NCBI GenBank assembly: GCA_023436205.1
Contig: JAEZKC010000121.1
Coordinates: forward strand, 1-35,972
Reading direction: 5' to 3'
Length of the DNA stretch: 35,972 nucleotides
Source: Fibrobacterota bacterium
GTDB taxonomy: Bacteria; Fibrobacterota; Chitinivibrionia; Chitinivibrionales; Chitinispirillaceae
Every line of letters starts with the position of its first letter. The stretch's first letter is position 1. The position numbers and the translations under genes were made by a program. Under the pieces are notes generated by a model, which was not told the DNA's origin, searched no databases, and saw only the letters and a list, made by a program, of their open reading frames with translations. Shown here piece after piece: positions 16,019-25,038 of the stretch.

Positions 16019-18892
16019 ATGAGACGGATCACTTTTATATTGATGCCACTACTGATCAGTGCTTTTAACTGCAGCAAAAAAAAGCCCGTGGACAACCACA
16101 CCTCTTCGCCTGCTTTTATTCAAAAAGTTTCTCTCTCCTCAGTGGTCGAGTCACAGAAAAGTCAGAATCAGCTGAAGGAGATATGCCTTAGTCTGGAAAG
16201 AAACCCTGTGCACACCGACTCTCTTGGTAAAAGAAGCAGATTCGTCATTGTCAAAAACAGCTTTTTCCTTGATGTTCCAGACAAATCAATTTCGATACGC
16301 CACAACCCATCTCCGAGTCAATATGCAGCTCCCAAAGGCACGGTGGTATGGAAGATTTCAGATTCTCCAGTTGTGGACGGACTGGTACCAGTTTACACCT
16401 GCGCAAAAGCGGGTCTCATACATCTTGAATGGTTGGAGAATTCCGCACTCAGACCTCTTATCGATTCGCAATCGGTAGCTGATATCATTGCAGATTCTGC
16501 AGCTGCATCCCGCATTGTAACAGGGGCAATAATTTCCCGAGATCATAACCTTGTATCGTTTGCTCTTCAGAACGGGGCGTTTAACTATTATAAAAACTAC
16601 CATAATCCATCACTGGAACTTGCTGCAAAAACCGGCTATTCAGAAATATTCCCTCTAATTTTGCAGTATTACAAGTTACCTTCAGATTTCAATATTCTCT
16701 ATTATTACAGCCATGCGAGAGACACCGCGGGAATCAGGAAGCTGATTAACCTTGAAGATGTCGATAACAGACGCCAGGCTTTCGAATACATAGCCAAAGT
16801 TATGAACAGTGACAGCAGATCACTACAGTGCCTGAAAAGCGCCATGTTTGTGGCAAACCTTGAAATACTCAAAGAGATGACTCCGCTCCGGAAGAAAAAA
16901 TTCATTTCTGCCGCGGCGTATCATTCAGATACCGCTCTATTATCAAGGCTTCTCTCTGCCTGCAATGATGAGGATATCGACACACTGTATCCCGGAGCAG
17001 TTACCTACGGGAAAACTAATCTTCAGGCTGTACTTTATCTGCTCAGAGATGGTGAAATACGCAGAGCACCGGGCATGTTGCAGACTTACAACAAAGTACT
17101 CAAAGATGCCATACAGCTTAATGATTCCGCACTTTGCGCTCTCATGATAAGTAAAGGCGCCAGCCCAGACGAAGTAAAGCGAATCTGGAAAATTGATCCA
17201 ATAACCTCCAGCTGCCGGGCCGGCCATGGATTCTCTTCTCGTAACTTGATTTCTTCTGAGGAACAGATTTTGCGTGTTGTGCGTTTACTTGTAAAAAGTG
17301 GAGCTGATGTAAATGGTTTTGAGGACTTCCCTTTCACGAATCAGAAAAAGAGCGCGCTCATTTATGCTCTTGAGAATAAACACTTCAAGGTCGCTGATTT
17401 TCTAATCTCAGCCGGCGCTGACATACACTTTCAAACCAACAGGTATGATTATATTCTTTCCGCTGAAGGCAAATGGACTGATACCCCGCTAATGATCGCA
17501 TTGAAACAGGGAAATGCACCACTTTCCGAAAACCTGGTCAAAGCCGGAGCACAATTAAAAGGCTTGGGGTTCAATGCTCTTGATGCTGTTTGTCTATCCA
17601 ACAATCTTTCACTTTTTAAAATACTACTTGAGAAGGGGATGAAGGTTGACTCCACTCAGCTTCTCCTCGCCTCCTATTTCGGCAGCGATTCTATTGTAGA
17701 CTACATAACTGAACACTATCCGACATTTAACAGGCAATTCTCAACTGATCTTGTTCTATCGAAAGCAAAGATCTCCGCCCTGGGAACTGCATTGTATGGT
17801 GCAAGATACAGAACTGAAAAGGACTACTGGGAGAATCAGGAGAAGTTTGCCAGAACAGTAATCACTTTGTTGAATGCTGGATATGATATAAATGAACAGT
17901 TTGTAATCGATGGGGAATCACTTCTGCCCATCGAGGTAGCGGCTAAATCCAGCCGTTTTGATCTGGTTGATCTTCTAAAGGCAAGCGGCGCAGCAATCAC
18001 CGGGAAAGTCATACGCTATTCACTTGATCATAGTGACCCTTCCATAGTGAAGAAATATTTGGCAGAATTTAAACCTGAAGGCTCACAGTTTCCCCACGAA
18101 GATATTTCCGCAAGCGTAGCTGTGGCTTCAAATCTGCTGAGGAATAAAGTAATCGATTCTGCAACTGTAACAACCTTAAAAGACTTTTACCGGAAAAACA
18201 ACCGGAATGTGATGCAGCAATTGAAAACTATTATCGCTTCCAGAGTGAAATCGTATTCTGTGCAATCAATCCACCAGCTCTCGTTAATAAAATATGTTTT
18301 GAAAAAGCTTGAGCTTTTCAAATCAGCTGACGATACGTACATTCGCCAGGCAAATTTTTACAGTAAAACTATGGAAGCCGTCAAAATTGACGCAAGCATC
18401 TATGGTATGCCTCTTATTCTCAACGATACACTGTACTCAAATGATGATGAGAACAATTATCCTTCTCCCACCTGGTTTCGCCACTATAACCCTCATCTGA
18501 TTGATGCACTTGCAAAACTAATGAGTGTTTCTGAAGTAGCGGAAGCAATCAAATCCTTTGGCGAATCTCAAACGTTCAGCTTTGCTTTCACCAGATCAAA
18601 TTCACTCCCCGGGATTGCCAATGAGTTTATAAGTGGTTATGAGCAGTTGATGGAGAAGGATAGCGGCAGGGCTGCCCTATCGGTCTACGACAATTACTTC
18701 CGAGAACCGTTCAATAGTTTGTATGCTGAAAGAAGCTTTTCAATGTATGATTCTCCGGAGATAGCAGGTTTCTGGGCTCGAAGAATGCTCGACGGGTCTG
18801 CGGTTTCTTTTATTAACCTATTTAGAACTGTCTCCTCACTTTTTGAGAAGGTAAGAGATGAAGATCAGGAATATTCAGATGAAGAGGATTAG
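16019..18892 (+). CDS. Ankyrin-repeat envelope protein, probable lipoprotein
   Basis: 957 residues. The N-terminus is a short signal peptide ending at Cys 18 (LLISAFNCSKKK), a non-ideal lipobox, so lipidation is probable but not certain. A region near 85-145 (IRHNPSPSQYAAPKGTVVWK) may be an SH3-like beta domain. From about 180 to 680 there are degenerate ankyrin repeats. The clearest are LLVKSGADVNGF, FLISAGADIHF, LVKAGAQLKG and LLKASGAAITG. The C-terminal 250 residues are unlike anything I recognise and end in an acidic tail (DEDQEYSDEED). Ankyrin repeats exported to the envelope are unusual and point to protein-protein contact. It overlaps the next gene by 14 nt and heads a five-gene run. 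Confidence 0.75.
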   Translation: MRRITFILMPLLISAFNCSKKKPVDNHTSSPAFIQKVSLSSVVESQKSQNQLKEICLSLERNPVHTDSLGKRSRFVIVKNSFFLDVPDKSISIRHNPSPSQYAAPKGTVVWKISDSPVVDGLVPVYTCAKAGLIHLEWLENSALRPLIDSQSVADIIADSAAASRIVTGAIISRDHNLVSFALQNGAFNYYKNYHNPSLELAAKTGYSEIFPLILQYYKLPSDFNILYYYSHARDTAGIRKLINLEDVDNRRQAFEYIAKVMNSDSRSLQCLKSAMFVANLEILKEMTPLRKKKFISAAAYHSDTALLSRLLSACNDEDIDTLYPGAVTYGKTNLQAVLYLLRDGEIRRAPGMLQTYNKVLKDAIQLNDSALCALMISKGASPDEVKRIWKIDPITSSCRAGHGFSSRNLISSEEQILRVVRLLVKSGADVNGFEDFPFTNQKKSALIYALENKHFKVADFLISAGADIHFQTNRYDYILSAEGKWTDTPLMIALKQGNAPLSENLVKAGAQLKGLGFNALDAVCLSNNLSLFKILLEKGMKVDSTQLLLASYFGSDSIVDYITEHYPTFNRQFSTDLVLSKAKISALGTALYGARYRTEKDYWENQEKFARTVITLLNAGYDINEQFVIDGESLLPIEVAAKSSRFDLVDLLKASGAAITGKVIRYSLDHSDPSIVKKYLAEFKPEGSQFPHEDISASVAVASNLLRNKVIDSATVTTLKDFYRKNNRNVMQQLKTIIASRVKSYSVQSIHQLSLIKYVLKKLELFKSADDTYIRQANFYSKTMEAVKIDASIYGMPLILNDTLYSNDDENNYPSPTWFRHYNPHLIDALAKLMSVSEVAEAIKSFGESQTFSFAFTRSNSLPGIANEFISGYEQLMEKDSGRAALSVYDNYFREPFNSLYAERSFSMYDSPEIAGFWARRMLDGSAVSFINLFRTVSSLFEKVRDEDQEYSDEED

Positions 18893-19496
18893 TAACAGAT
18901 TCAGGAACTTGGCTGCAATGGTCATTGTTCTGATTGGGTGCAATTCTCATTATGATCCTAAGAATGGGGGATATACTTTTTCAAACATCCCTTTCCAGCC
19001 AGAGCAAGGCGATTCAGCTGGCCACCAAGTCGCCTTACAGTCACATGGGTATTGTTTTTATCAAAGATGGAAAATGCTATGTCTACGAAGCATCCAGCAC
19101 GGTAAAGCTGACTCCGATTGAAGAATGGATTAATCGCGGTGAAAATAAAAAGTTGTGGCAAAGCGATTGAGAAATTCAGCCGAACTCTTTACACCCGAAG
19201 TACTTGGTCGTATGCAAAACAAAAGTGAAATATTCCAGGGAAAACCTTATGATAAGTACTTTGAGTGGTCTGACGAGCGCATATACTGTTCTGAACTGGT
19301 TTGGAAGATCTACAATGAATCAACAGGGCTGCGAATCGGTAATCTACAGAAGATGAAGGAACTTGATTTCTCCAGTCCGCAAGTTCAGTCCTTAATGAAG
19401 GAGAGATACGGAAATCAACTTCCGGAAGAGGAAAAAGTTATTTCACCTGTAAGCATGTTTAAATCCGACCAGCTTGAAACTGTCTTCAGAAACTAA
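18879..19496 (+). pseudogene. YiiX-like permuted papain-fold (NlpC/P60-type) lipoprotein, two frameshifts
   Basis: Three frames add up to one protein. Frame 1 is a lipoprotein signal (NLAAMVIVLIGCNS). Frame 2 starts after a G5 tract at about 18964: MGDILFQTSLSSQSKAIQLA, then SPYSHMGIVFIKDGK with the candidate catalytic His. Frame 3 starts after an A5 tract at about 19147: VVAKRLRNSAELFTPEVLGR, then DERIYCSELVWKIYN with the candidate nucleophile Cys, ending near 19496. YiiX/YebB-type enzymes have this His-before-Cys order. They cleave amide or ester bonds, often in peptidoglycan or lipid, but the substrate here is unknown. The ATG at 18879 has AGGA upstream and overlaps the ankyrin gene. Both breaks fall at homopolymers, so a sequence error is a serious alternative. 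Confidence 0.75.
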
Positions 19497-19525
19497 GATT
19501 GAGATATTACAAATATATAGTAGGC

Positions 19526-20113
19526 ATGGAAAAGATGGTTTTAACCATTCAAAATGAGACTTTAAGAAGTGTCATCGGCGCCAGACCATTTGTTGCCTTG
19601 CCACAGGAGGAGATCGATCGTCTTCATGGGTCGATAGAAGTAGATGTGACAAAACAATCAGAAGCTATTGCGAACCCTTCACTTCTGCAGCTGGTTGCCA
19701 TCACAGTAATGCATTATAACTATTCGTGGTTTTCCAGCTCTGGTCTTTTATCCGGCATGATGAGTGAGGATAATGCTGCTTCATTAGGCCTTATGAATTA
19801 TATACAGCCAGACGGTTACAATGATATTTTTTTAGATGAAAGCCTGAAAGCAGCTGCAGCGTCTATTGTCAACAACAGCGTCGAAACTGAAGCTGGGTAC
19901 AATATCCGACTGGCTGGCATGCTCTATGATAATTCTCCCCAGTTTGAAAAGTATTTCGGATTGGTTTTCATCGCGCGCCTTCGTCAACCGGGAGTTACAC
20001 CAAAAGGCCAAGACGCCGGCATTCATTTTTATGGTTCGGGTGAGCTTCAGCAAAATCGGGATTGGTTTAACAGCTGGAGCAGAATACTTATTGATCACCT
20101 GGTTGCATTGTGA
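19526..20113 (+). CDS. Unknown protein, faint similarity to the NUDIX-like phosphoesterase group
   Basis: 195 residues from the ATG at 19526. A TTG at 19499 would give 204 residues. No signal peptide or membrane segment. The second half (VNNSVETEAGYNIRLAGMLY, then KYFGLVFIARL and a final WSRILIDHLVAL) recalls the C-terminal half of a NUDIX-like phosphoesterase group, but a proper NUDIX box (G-x5-E-x7-REUXEE) is not present. I therefore give it no function. It lies between the YiiX-like and GNAT genes with gaps of 29 and 9 nt, so cotranscription is likely. Confidence 0.5.
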   Translation: MEKMVLTIQNETLRSVIGARPFVALPQEEIDRLHGSIEVDVTKQSEAIANPSLLQLVAITVMHYNYSWFSSSGLLSGMMSEDNAASLGLMNYIQPDGYNDIFLDESLKAAAASIVNNSVETEAGYNIRLAGMLYDNSPQFEKYFGLVFIARLRQPGVTPKGQDAGIHFYGSGELQQNRDWFNSWSRILIDHLVAL

Positions 20114-20122
20114 GGATTTAAT

Positions 20123-20544
20123 TTGGACACTCAAGTAGTTCATTCAGGTGTACTCGAAAGGGCCACTCTTACCCCTCAGGAATACATCAATTTAAGAAAA
20201 AATGCCGAAGCTTCACTTGCAAATAGCCTTGTCTGCTTTGTTAAAAGAGTCGATGGAAAAGCGGTCGGGGCGGTTCGCGCTGTGGGTGACGGAAGGCTTT
20301 GCTTCTATATTCAGGATTTGATGGTGATGAAAGGTTCCAGGCGTAACGGTATCGCCACAGAACTGATGTATGCTGTCACTCAGTCGAGCAGAATGCAGCA
20401 CCCAATGCATTTATTGGCTTGATGGCCGCATCGGGATTAGATCACTTCTACCAGAGGTTTGGTTTTCAAAAGAAGCCAAACGAGCTGATGGGTCCGGGGA
20501 TGACCAGGTTTCACGGGCGCCCGGGAGAGAGCAGCGAGACGTAA
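20123..20544 (+). pseudogene. GNAT-family N-acetyltransferase, frameshifted
   Basis: The first frame opens at TTG 20123, 7 nt after GAGG, and holds the acetyl-CoA-binding signature (YIQDLMVMKGSRRNGIATEL). Near 20385-20400 the frame breaks. The matching continuation is NAAPNAFIGLMAASGLDHFY followed by QRFGFQKKPNELMGPGM, ending at the TAA at 20542-20544. Together they give a normal GNAT protein of about 140 residues whose C-terminal block (FYQRFGF) is typical. As sequenced it would stop at about 99 residues, without the last strand. The substrate is unknown. It sits third from last in the 16-21 kb gene run. Confidence 0.75.
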
Positions 20545-20596
20545 ATCCCATTGAAAGCAACTCAAGCGTCATTAAAAAAAGAATCAATGAAAAGAA

Positions 20597-21340
20597 ATGA
20601 AATCTACTATTATCTGTATAACTATATTCACTTTTTTACTGCTTTTCCTTTTCCTTCATTTCAACATTTTACGAGGCAAATTTTTATACGAAGAAGTGGC
20701 TGAGAATGCTGATAGCACCGCTTTTGAATCCGAATGTGAGCTGGAGCGACGACTCATAAACCTTGGTCTGGTGGACATTCAATCCGTTGATTCAACAATC
20801 ATTGTTGAACTTGTAAACACATCAACAAACAATCTTACTCGTGAGGACCTCTATGGATGTTTAGAGAAGGCGTATGTGCTTCCGGATTTTGCAACGAAGC
20901 TGAAAACTGCCCAATACTACCTAAAAATGATCTACCCACTTTACTCTTTAAAGATATCGGATGCCGCCAGACCTTTGAGTGTGCAGGTCAAATTGTGGGA
21001 AAAGGTTAAAGGAACAAAATCACAGAAATTCATTGCTGACCCCTCAACGGGTTCCATGCACAACTACGGCGCGGCGGTTGATGTAACCATTGTCGATGAA
21101 AATCATAATGAACTGGACATGGGGAGCGGATCAGTGCGCGAAGTCCAGATAGTAAGGGGTGAAAACGGTTCCATTCACTACAGTTTACCGAAATCCATTT
21201 CAGATAAACAAAGTGATAACAGAAAGTTATTATCTGATGTAATGAAAAAGGCCGGCTGTTATGGAATTAAAAGTGAATGGTGGCATTTCAATGCCTTCAC
21301 CAGAGTTTACACCATGAATAATTTCAAAATTATTGAATAG
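20597..21340 (+). CDS. M15-family D-Ala-D-Ala dipeptidase (VanX/DdpX-like), membrane-anchored
   Basis: 247 residues. One N-terminal hydrophobic helix (about 5-22) anchors or exports it. Zinc-peptidase motifs of the VanX type are present: SMHNYGAAVD (Ser 153, zinc ligands His 155 and Asp 162), LDMGS (173-177), and EWWHF with catalytic Glu 227 and zinc ligand His 230. Arg 125 fits the conserved substrate-binding arginine. Enzymes of this kind hydrolyse D-Ala-D-Ala or related muropeptides. Without vanH/vanA homologues nearby, cell-wall turnover or nutrient recovery is more likely than glycopeptide resistance. The ribosome site is weak. It ends the five-gene run. Confidence 0.85.
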   Translation: MKSTIICITIFTFLLLFLFLHFNILRGKFLYEEVAENADSTAFESECELERRLINLGLVDIQSVDSTIIVELVNTSTNNLTREDLYGCLEKAYVLPDFATKLKTAQYYLKMIYPLYSLKISDAARPLSVQVKLWEKVKGTKSQKFIADPSTGSMHNYGAAVDVTIVDENHNELDMGSGSVREVQIVRGENGSIHYSLPKSISDKQSDNRKLLSDVMKKAGCYGIKSEWWHFNAFTRVYTMNNFKIIE

Positions 21341-21493
21341 ATACAAGCGGAGCGCGCTGTTATCTGCACTACCCCCGGAAAATGTAGACCATTTGGAACG
21401 GTTTAAAAGAACCCAAGGAATTGTAGATCCCCCGGAATCAATGAAATAGCTCCTTTTTACAACCCTCTCACATCTTGAACCTCAAGCTTATGC

Positions 21494-21522
21494 TTGAAAC
21501 AGACAGAAAACCATGGTAGTAT
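21494..21522 (+). promoter_or_regulatory. Sigma-70-like promoter of the HDOD gene
   Basis: TTGAAA (21494-21499), a 17-nt spacer and TAGTAT (21517-21522), 57 bp before the TTG start of the HDOD gene. The -10 box has one departure from consensus. Confidence 0.45.
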
Positions 21523-21579
21523 AAGACACTCTGCCAAATGTGTTACTCGCCATTCAGATGCGCTGTTGGGATGTGAGCA

Positions 21580-23751
21580 TTGATTACTGTACTATTAATT
21601 ATTAAAACCCCCCATGAACTGGTTGCACTTCGGCATCTTTTTTTGCGAATGAATGCCAAAGTGGTCACCTGCGATGCAATCTATGCAAGTTATATCAAGT
21701 CTCTCCAGTATGATCCGGATATCGCCATTGTTGAATTTTCCGAACAAAAAAAGAAGGACTACCTTAATTTCTTCAAGGTGGTCAAGAATAACCGTTCTTT
21801 GGATCAGAAGCCATTCATTCTCTACGGAAATGAAATCGGTGAAGAAACTGCAGCCGAATTGAAGGCTGTCGGGTTAGAGCATATTCTCACAAGACCTCTT
21901 GATGTACAGGAATTAGCGGGAATACTGCGAACAGTTCTAACCCAAAAAGGATCTAGGGGAAAATCTGAAAATGTTAATCAGATGGCTTTAGGTGAACTGA
22001 CCAAGCTGAAAGATCCGAGTGTACGTCCTGATGATAAATACGCTCTCATGCGCAAGCACGTTTCCAAACTACTCGCATTTCCAACCACGCTGGCCAATGT
22101 ACTGAGGGTAAGCCAGAATGAACGCAGCGGCGCTTCAGATCTTGCGGCAGTGATCAGAACTGACCCCAGTGTATCTGCCGAGATTCTTAAAGCGGCCAAT
22201 TCCGTTCACTTTTCACGTGGCGGGATGAGAATTGTAAGCATAAAGGACGCAGTAGTCAGAATCGGTTTCTCAGAAAGCAAAAATATTGCAATGTCGCTTT
22301 CTGTTTTTAAGATGATGAAAGATAAAAACTATGAAACCGGATTCAGCCACCGAGATTACTGGTTTCATTGCATAGGATCAGCAGTTATTGCAGAGAAAAT
22401 TGCACGCACCAGCCGGATAATTGAACCGGAAGTGGCCTTCATTGGGGGGCTTTTGCATGATTTCGGAGTTCTTCTTATCAATGAATTCTTTAATGAAATC
22501 TTTCTTGAGGTTCAAGATTTCTCAAGCAGCAACGGACTGCCATTTCTTCACTCTGAGGAGAAGCTTTACGGGTTTAACCACAATGAATTCATACGGATGT
22601 TGTTCAAGGACTGGAATTTTCCTGATTCACTTGCCGAATCGATTACACTTTTTTGCAAACCGGAATCCCTCAAGGTTGAACACCTCAGTCAGCACCCGCT
22701 CGCTGTAATTGTAAGTGTTGCGGATATTGCCGCCAAGAGTCTGCAGATCGGGCGGGAAGCTGATTGTTGCGTGGCACCAATCAGTGCGGAGCTGCTCAAG
22801 AAGCTATCGTTCCCTTATGGTTTTCAGAAAAACATGATCGAGAGTATTTACTCTACCCTCAATATGTACAACCAAATCCTTAAAATTGACCAGAGAGTCT
22901 TTCCCGCAACATGCGGAAGCATCAAAAACTCTGACCAGATTAAGCTTTTATGCCTTGCATTCGAGTATGAACCCTTCAATCCGATATTTGAATACCTCAA
23001 ATCTCAGCATTACAATGTTATCACTGTAGATTCTCTTGAATTAATGAATTCTGAAACGCCTGAGCATGATGCTGTTATATTCACCGGTTTCAACAAAGAA
23101 TCTGAAGAATTATTAGCTTCATTCAGTGCCAATACAGTCACCGAAGAAGCACAAAAACCATCTATACCCACATCAAAAGCGCTGCTTTTCACGAGTGACA
23201 GATCTGTTGAAGGGGAGCAGATGGGAGATAAGTGGGCATTGAGCAGATATCCGATAGATTTACGCAATGTCGACATGGTACTGAGTTGTTTATTGCAGGA
23301 TAACTATTCCAACATTGAACTTAATGAGGTGGGATCCTTTAAAAGCAACAACGTGATGGAAAGTTCAAGTTCTGTCAACAAAAAAATCGTGATTGCACAT
23401 TGTAAATCTGAAATGCGGGACAAAATCACCGAAATGGTGAAGGTGTTCTCTCCTTTTCCCGTCGAGACTACCTCTTCAGGTGATATTGCCTATAACCTCG
23501 TGAAAACCATGCAGGAAGAGCTGGCATACATGATTCTTGACATACGTCTTCCCATCATCCCCAGCAATACAATCATCGAACAGATCAAGGCTCTTCCCCA
23601 GCATAAACGGGCCAAGTTTGCCATCTTTTTCGATGATAAGACCAGAAAGGAAGATCTCATTCCTTACGTAAAGCTTGGTGTAAGGACATTTGTTCTGGAT
23701 AATCTGAGTGCGGAAATAATGAAATCAAAAATGAATGAGATGTTTAAGTAA
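21580..23751 (+). CDS. HDOD-domain signalling protein flanked by degenerate receiver domains
   Basis: 723 residues. An N-terminal receiver-like domain (about 1-125) carries Glu 52 (AIVEFSE) where the phosphoacceptor Asp is expected and Arg for the switch Lys (TRPLD). An HDOD domain follows (about 150-350) with TTLANVLRVSQ, TDPSVSAEILKAANS and GGLLHDFGVLLINEF. The middle (about 430-590) is unrecognised. A C-terminal receiver-like domain (about 600-723) keeps Asp in MILDIRLP but has Asp-Asn where KP is expected. HDOD proteins are usually scaffolds in signalling (chemotaxis, cell cycle, cyclic nucleotides) rather than phosphodiesterases. The start is TTG at 21580. No good ATG is near, and the ribosome site is weak. 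It is likely monocistronic. Confidence 0.85.
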   Translation: MITVLLIIKTPHELVALRHLFLRMNAKVVTCDAIYASYIKSLQYDPDIAIVEFSEQKKKDYLNFFKVVKNNRSLDQKPFILYGNEIGEETAAELKAVGLEHILTRPLDVQELAGILRTVLTQKGSRGKSENVNQMALGELTKLKDPSVRPDDKYALMRKHVSKLLAFPTTLANVLRVSQNERSGASDLAAVIRTDPSVSAEILKAANSVHFSRGGMRIVSIKDAVVRIGFSESKNIAMSLSVFKMMKDKNYETGFSHRDYWFHCIGSAVIAEKIARTSRIIEPEVAFIGGLLHDFGVLLINEFFNEIFLEVQDFSSSNGLPFLHSEEKLYGFNHNEFIRMLFKDWNFPDSLAESITLFCKPESLKVEHLSQHPLAVIVSVADIAAKSLQIGREADCCVAPISAELLKKLSFPYGFQKNMIESIYSTLNMYNQILKIDQRVFPATCGSIKNSDQIKLLCLAFEYEPFNPIFEYLKSQHYNVITVDSLELMNSETPEHDAVIFTGFNKESEELLASFSANTVTEEAQKPSIPTSKALLFTSDRSVEGEQMGDKWALSRYPIDLRNVDMVLSCLLQDNYSNIELNEVGSFKSNNVMESSSSVNKKIVIAHCKSEMRDKITEMVKVFSPFPVETTSSGDIAYNLVKTMQEELAYMILDIRLPIIPSNTIIEQIKALPQHKRAKFAIFFDDKTRKEDLIPYVKLGVRTFVLDNLSAEIMKSKMNEMFK

Positions 23752-23973
23752 CATTGAATGCTGCTTTTAGCCGACGATCCAAACTCATCTGCTTGAATAC
23801 GTTTAGCTGTCTTCAGCAAAACTAATCAATCTCAATCCGCTTTTTGTATATTATACTCAATTGAAACTTTCCATTGCTGAAAACGAGTAGCAATGCTTTT
23901 GTGGTGATATTGGGTTTCCATAATGTGGAGCCCTACTGGTCGGGATTTTGGTTGTTTACTGAAGGGGTTTTAG

Positions 23974-25038
23974 ATGGAGAATACATCAATTGAATTATTG
24001 GGCTATGATGAATGGTTTCACGATGTTAGCCAGAGTGTAATCCAAGCCGGCAATATTCCCTCGAGAGTTATAGAAGTAAACAAAGGAAACTTCAGGGTTT
24101 CCGATGGCAATAATGAAATGACCGCTGAACTCTCGGGCAGATTTTTATTCTCGGCTGAAACCAGCACCGATTTTCCCACGGTCGGAGACTGGGTTATGAT
24201 TCAGCCTCTTGATAATAATTCCCTGGGCATAATCCATCACATTCTCCCTCGAAAAACGCTGCTCAAACGCAAAGAGCCCGGTAAAAAAATTGACTTTCAG
24301 CTCATCGCTGCAAACATCGACTACGGCTTGATTGTGCAGCCGGCAGATGCTCTCAATCTGAAAAGCCTTGAGCGCTATCTTGTTATGCTCAACGAAAGCA
24401 AAATTGTACCTGTTATTATATCCAGCAAAACAGATCTGCTTTCAGCAAGCGAACTTGAAGATCTGCAAACTCAGATATCAAAGCTCAACGTGAATCATAT
24501 TCTTATAAGTAATATCGACGAGGGCGGCACAGACTCTCTTTCCCGTAAACTTGAGATCGGGAAAACCTATTGTCTGCTGGGCCAATCCGGAGCAGGAAAG
24601 ACTTCTCTGCTCAATAAGTTAATTGGCGAAGAGCTCTTTAGAGTAAACGAAGTAAGGGAAAAGGATGGCAGAGGCAGACACACAACCGTGAGAAGACAGC
24701 TTATATGTCTTTCTTCCGGAAGCATTTTCATTGATACTCCCGGTATGAGAGAACTGGGCAATTTTGATATTTCAGAAGGACTGGATCAAACCTTTGATGA
24801 AATATCCGCCTATGGAGAAAACTGCAGATTCAAGGATTGTACCCATGTCCATGAAAAAGGATGTGCAGTAATCGAGGCTGTGGAAAGCGGTCAGATCGAT
24901 ACGGAGAGATATCAGAACTATCTGAAACTGAAAAAGGAAGCTGATTATTATGAGATGTCCTATTTGGAAAAGCGGAAAAAAGAGAAGACATTCGGGAAGA
25001 TGATGAAGAATTATAAGAAGCAGAATAGGGAAACTTGA
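23974..25038 (+). CDS. rsgA: Ribosome small-subunit-dependent GTPase RsgA
   Basis: 354 residues with the circularly permuted GTPase order G4-G1-G3 that defines the family. There is an N-terminal OB-fold (about 30-92), G4 SKTD (151-154), G1 GQSGAGKTS (203-211), G3 DTPG (254-257) and a C-terminal zinc site C-x4-C-x-H-x5-C (Cys 284, Cys 289, His 291, Cys 297). RsgA checks late 30S assembly and releases RbfA. G4 has Ser instead of the common Asn. An AAGGGG ribosome site precedes the ATG. The stop overlaps the next start as TGATG. Confidence 0.93.
   Translation: MENTSIELLGYDEWFHDVSQSVIQAGNIPSRVIEVNKGNFRVSDGNNEMTAELSGRFLFSAETSTDFPTVGDWVMIQPLDNNSLGIIHHILPRKTLLKRKEPGKKIDFQLIAANIDYGLIVQPADALNLKSLERYLVMLNESKIVPVIISSKTDLLSASELEDLQTQISKLNVNHILISNIDEGGTDSLSRKLEIGKTYCLLGQSGAGKTSLLNKLIGEELFRVNEVREKDGRGRHTTVRRQLICLSSGSIFIDTPGMRELGNFDISEGLDQTFDEISAYGENCRFKDCTHVHEKGCAVIEAVESGQIDTERYQNYLKLKKEADYYEMSYLEKRKKEKTFGKMMKNYKKQNRET

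Noticed and set aside
20597..21340. Glycopeptide-resistance vanX
   Set aside because: The motifs fit the M15 dipeptidase family, but vanH and vanA/B homologues and a VanRS pair are missing, so resistance is not supported.
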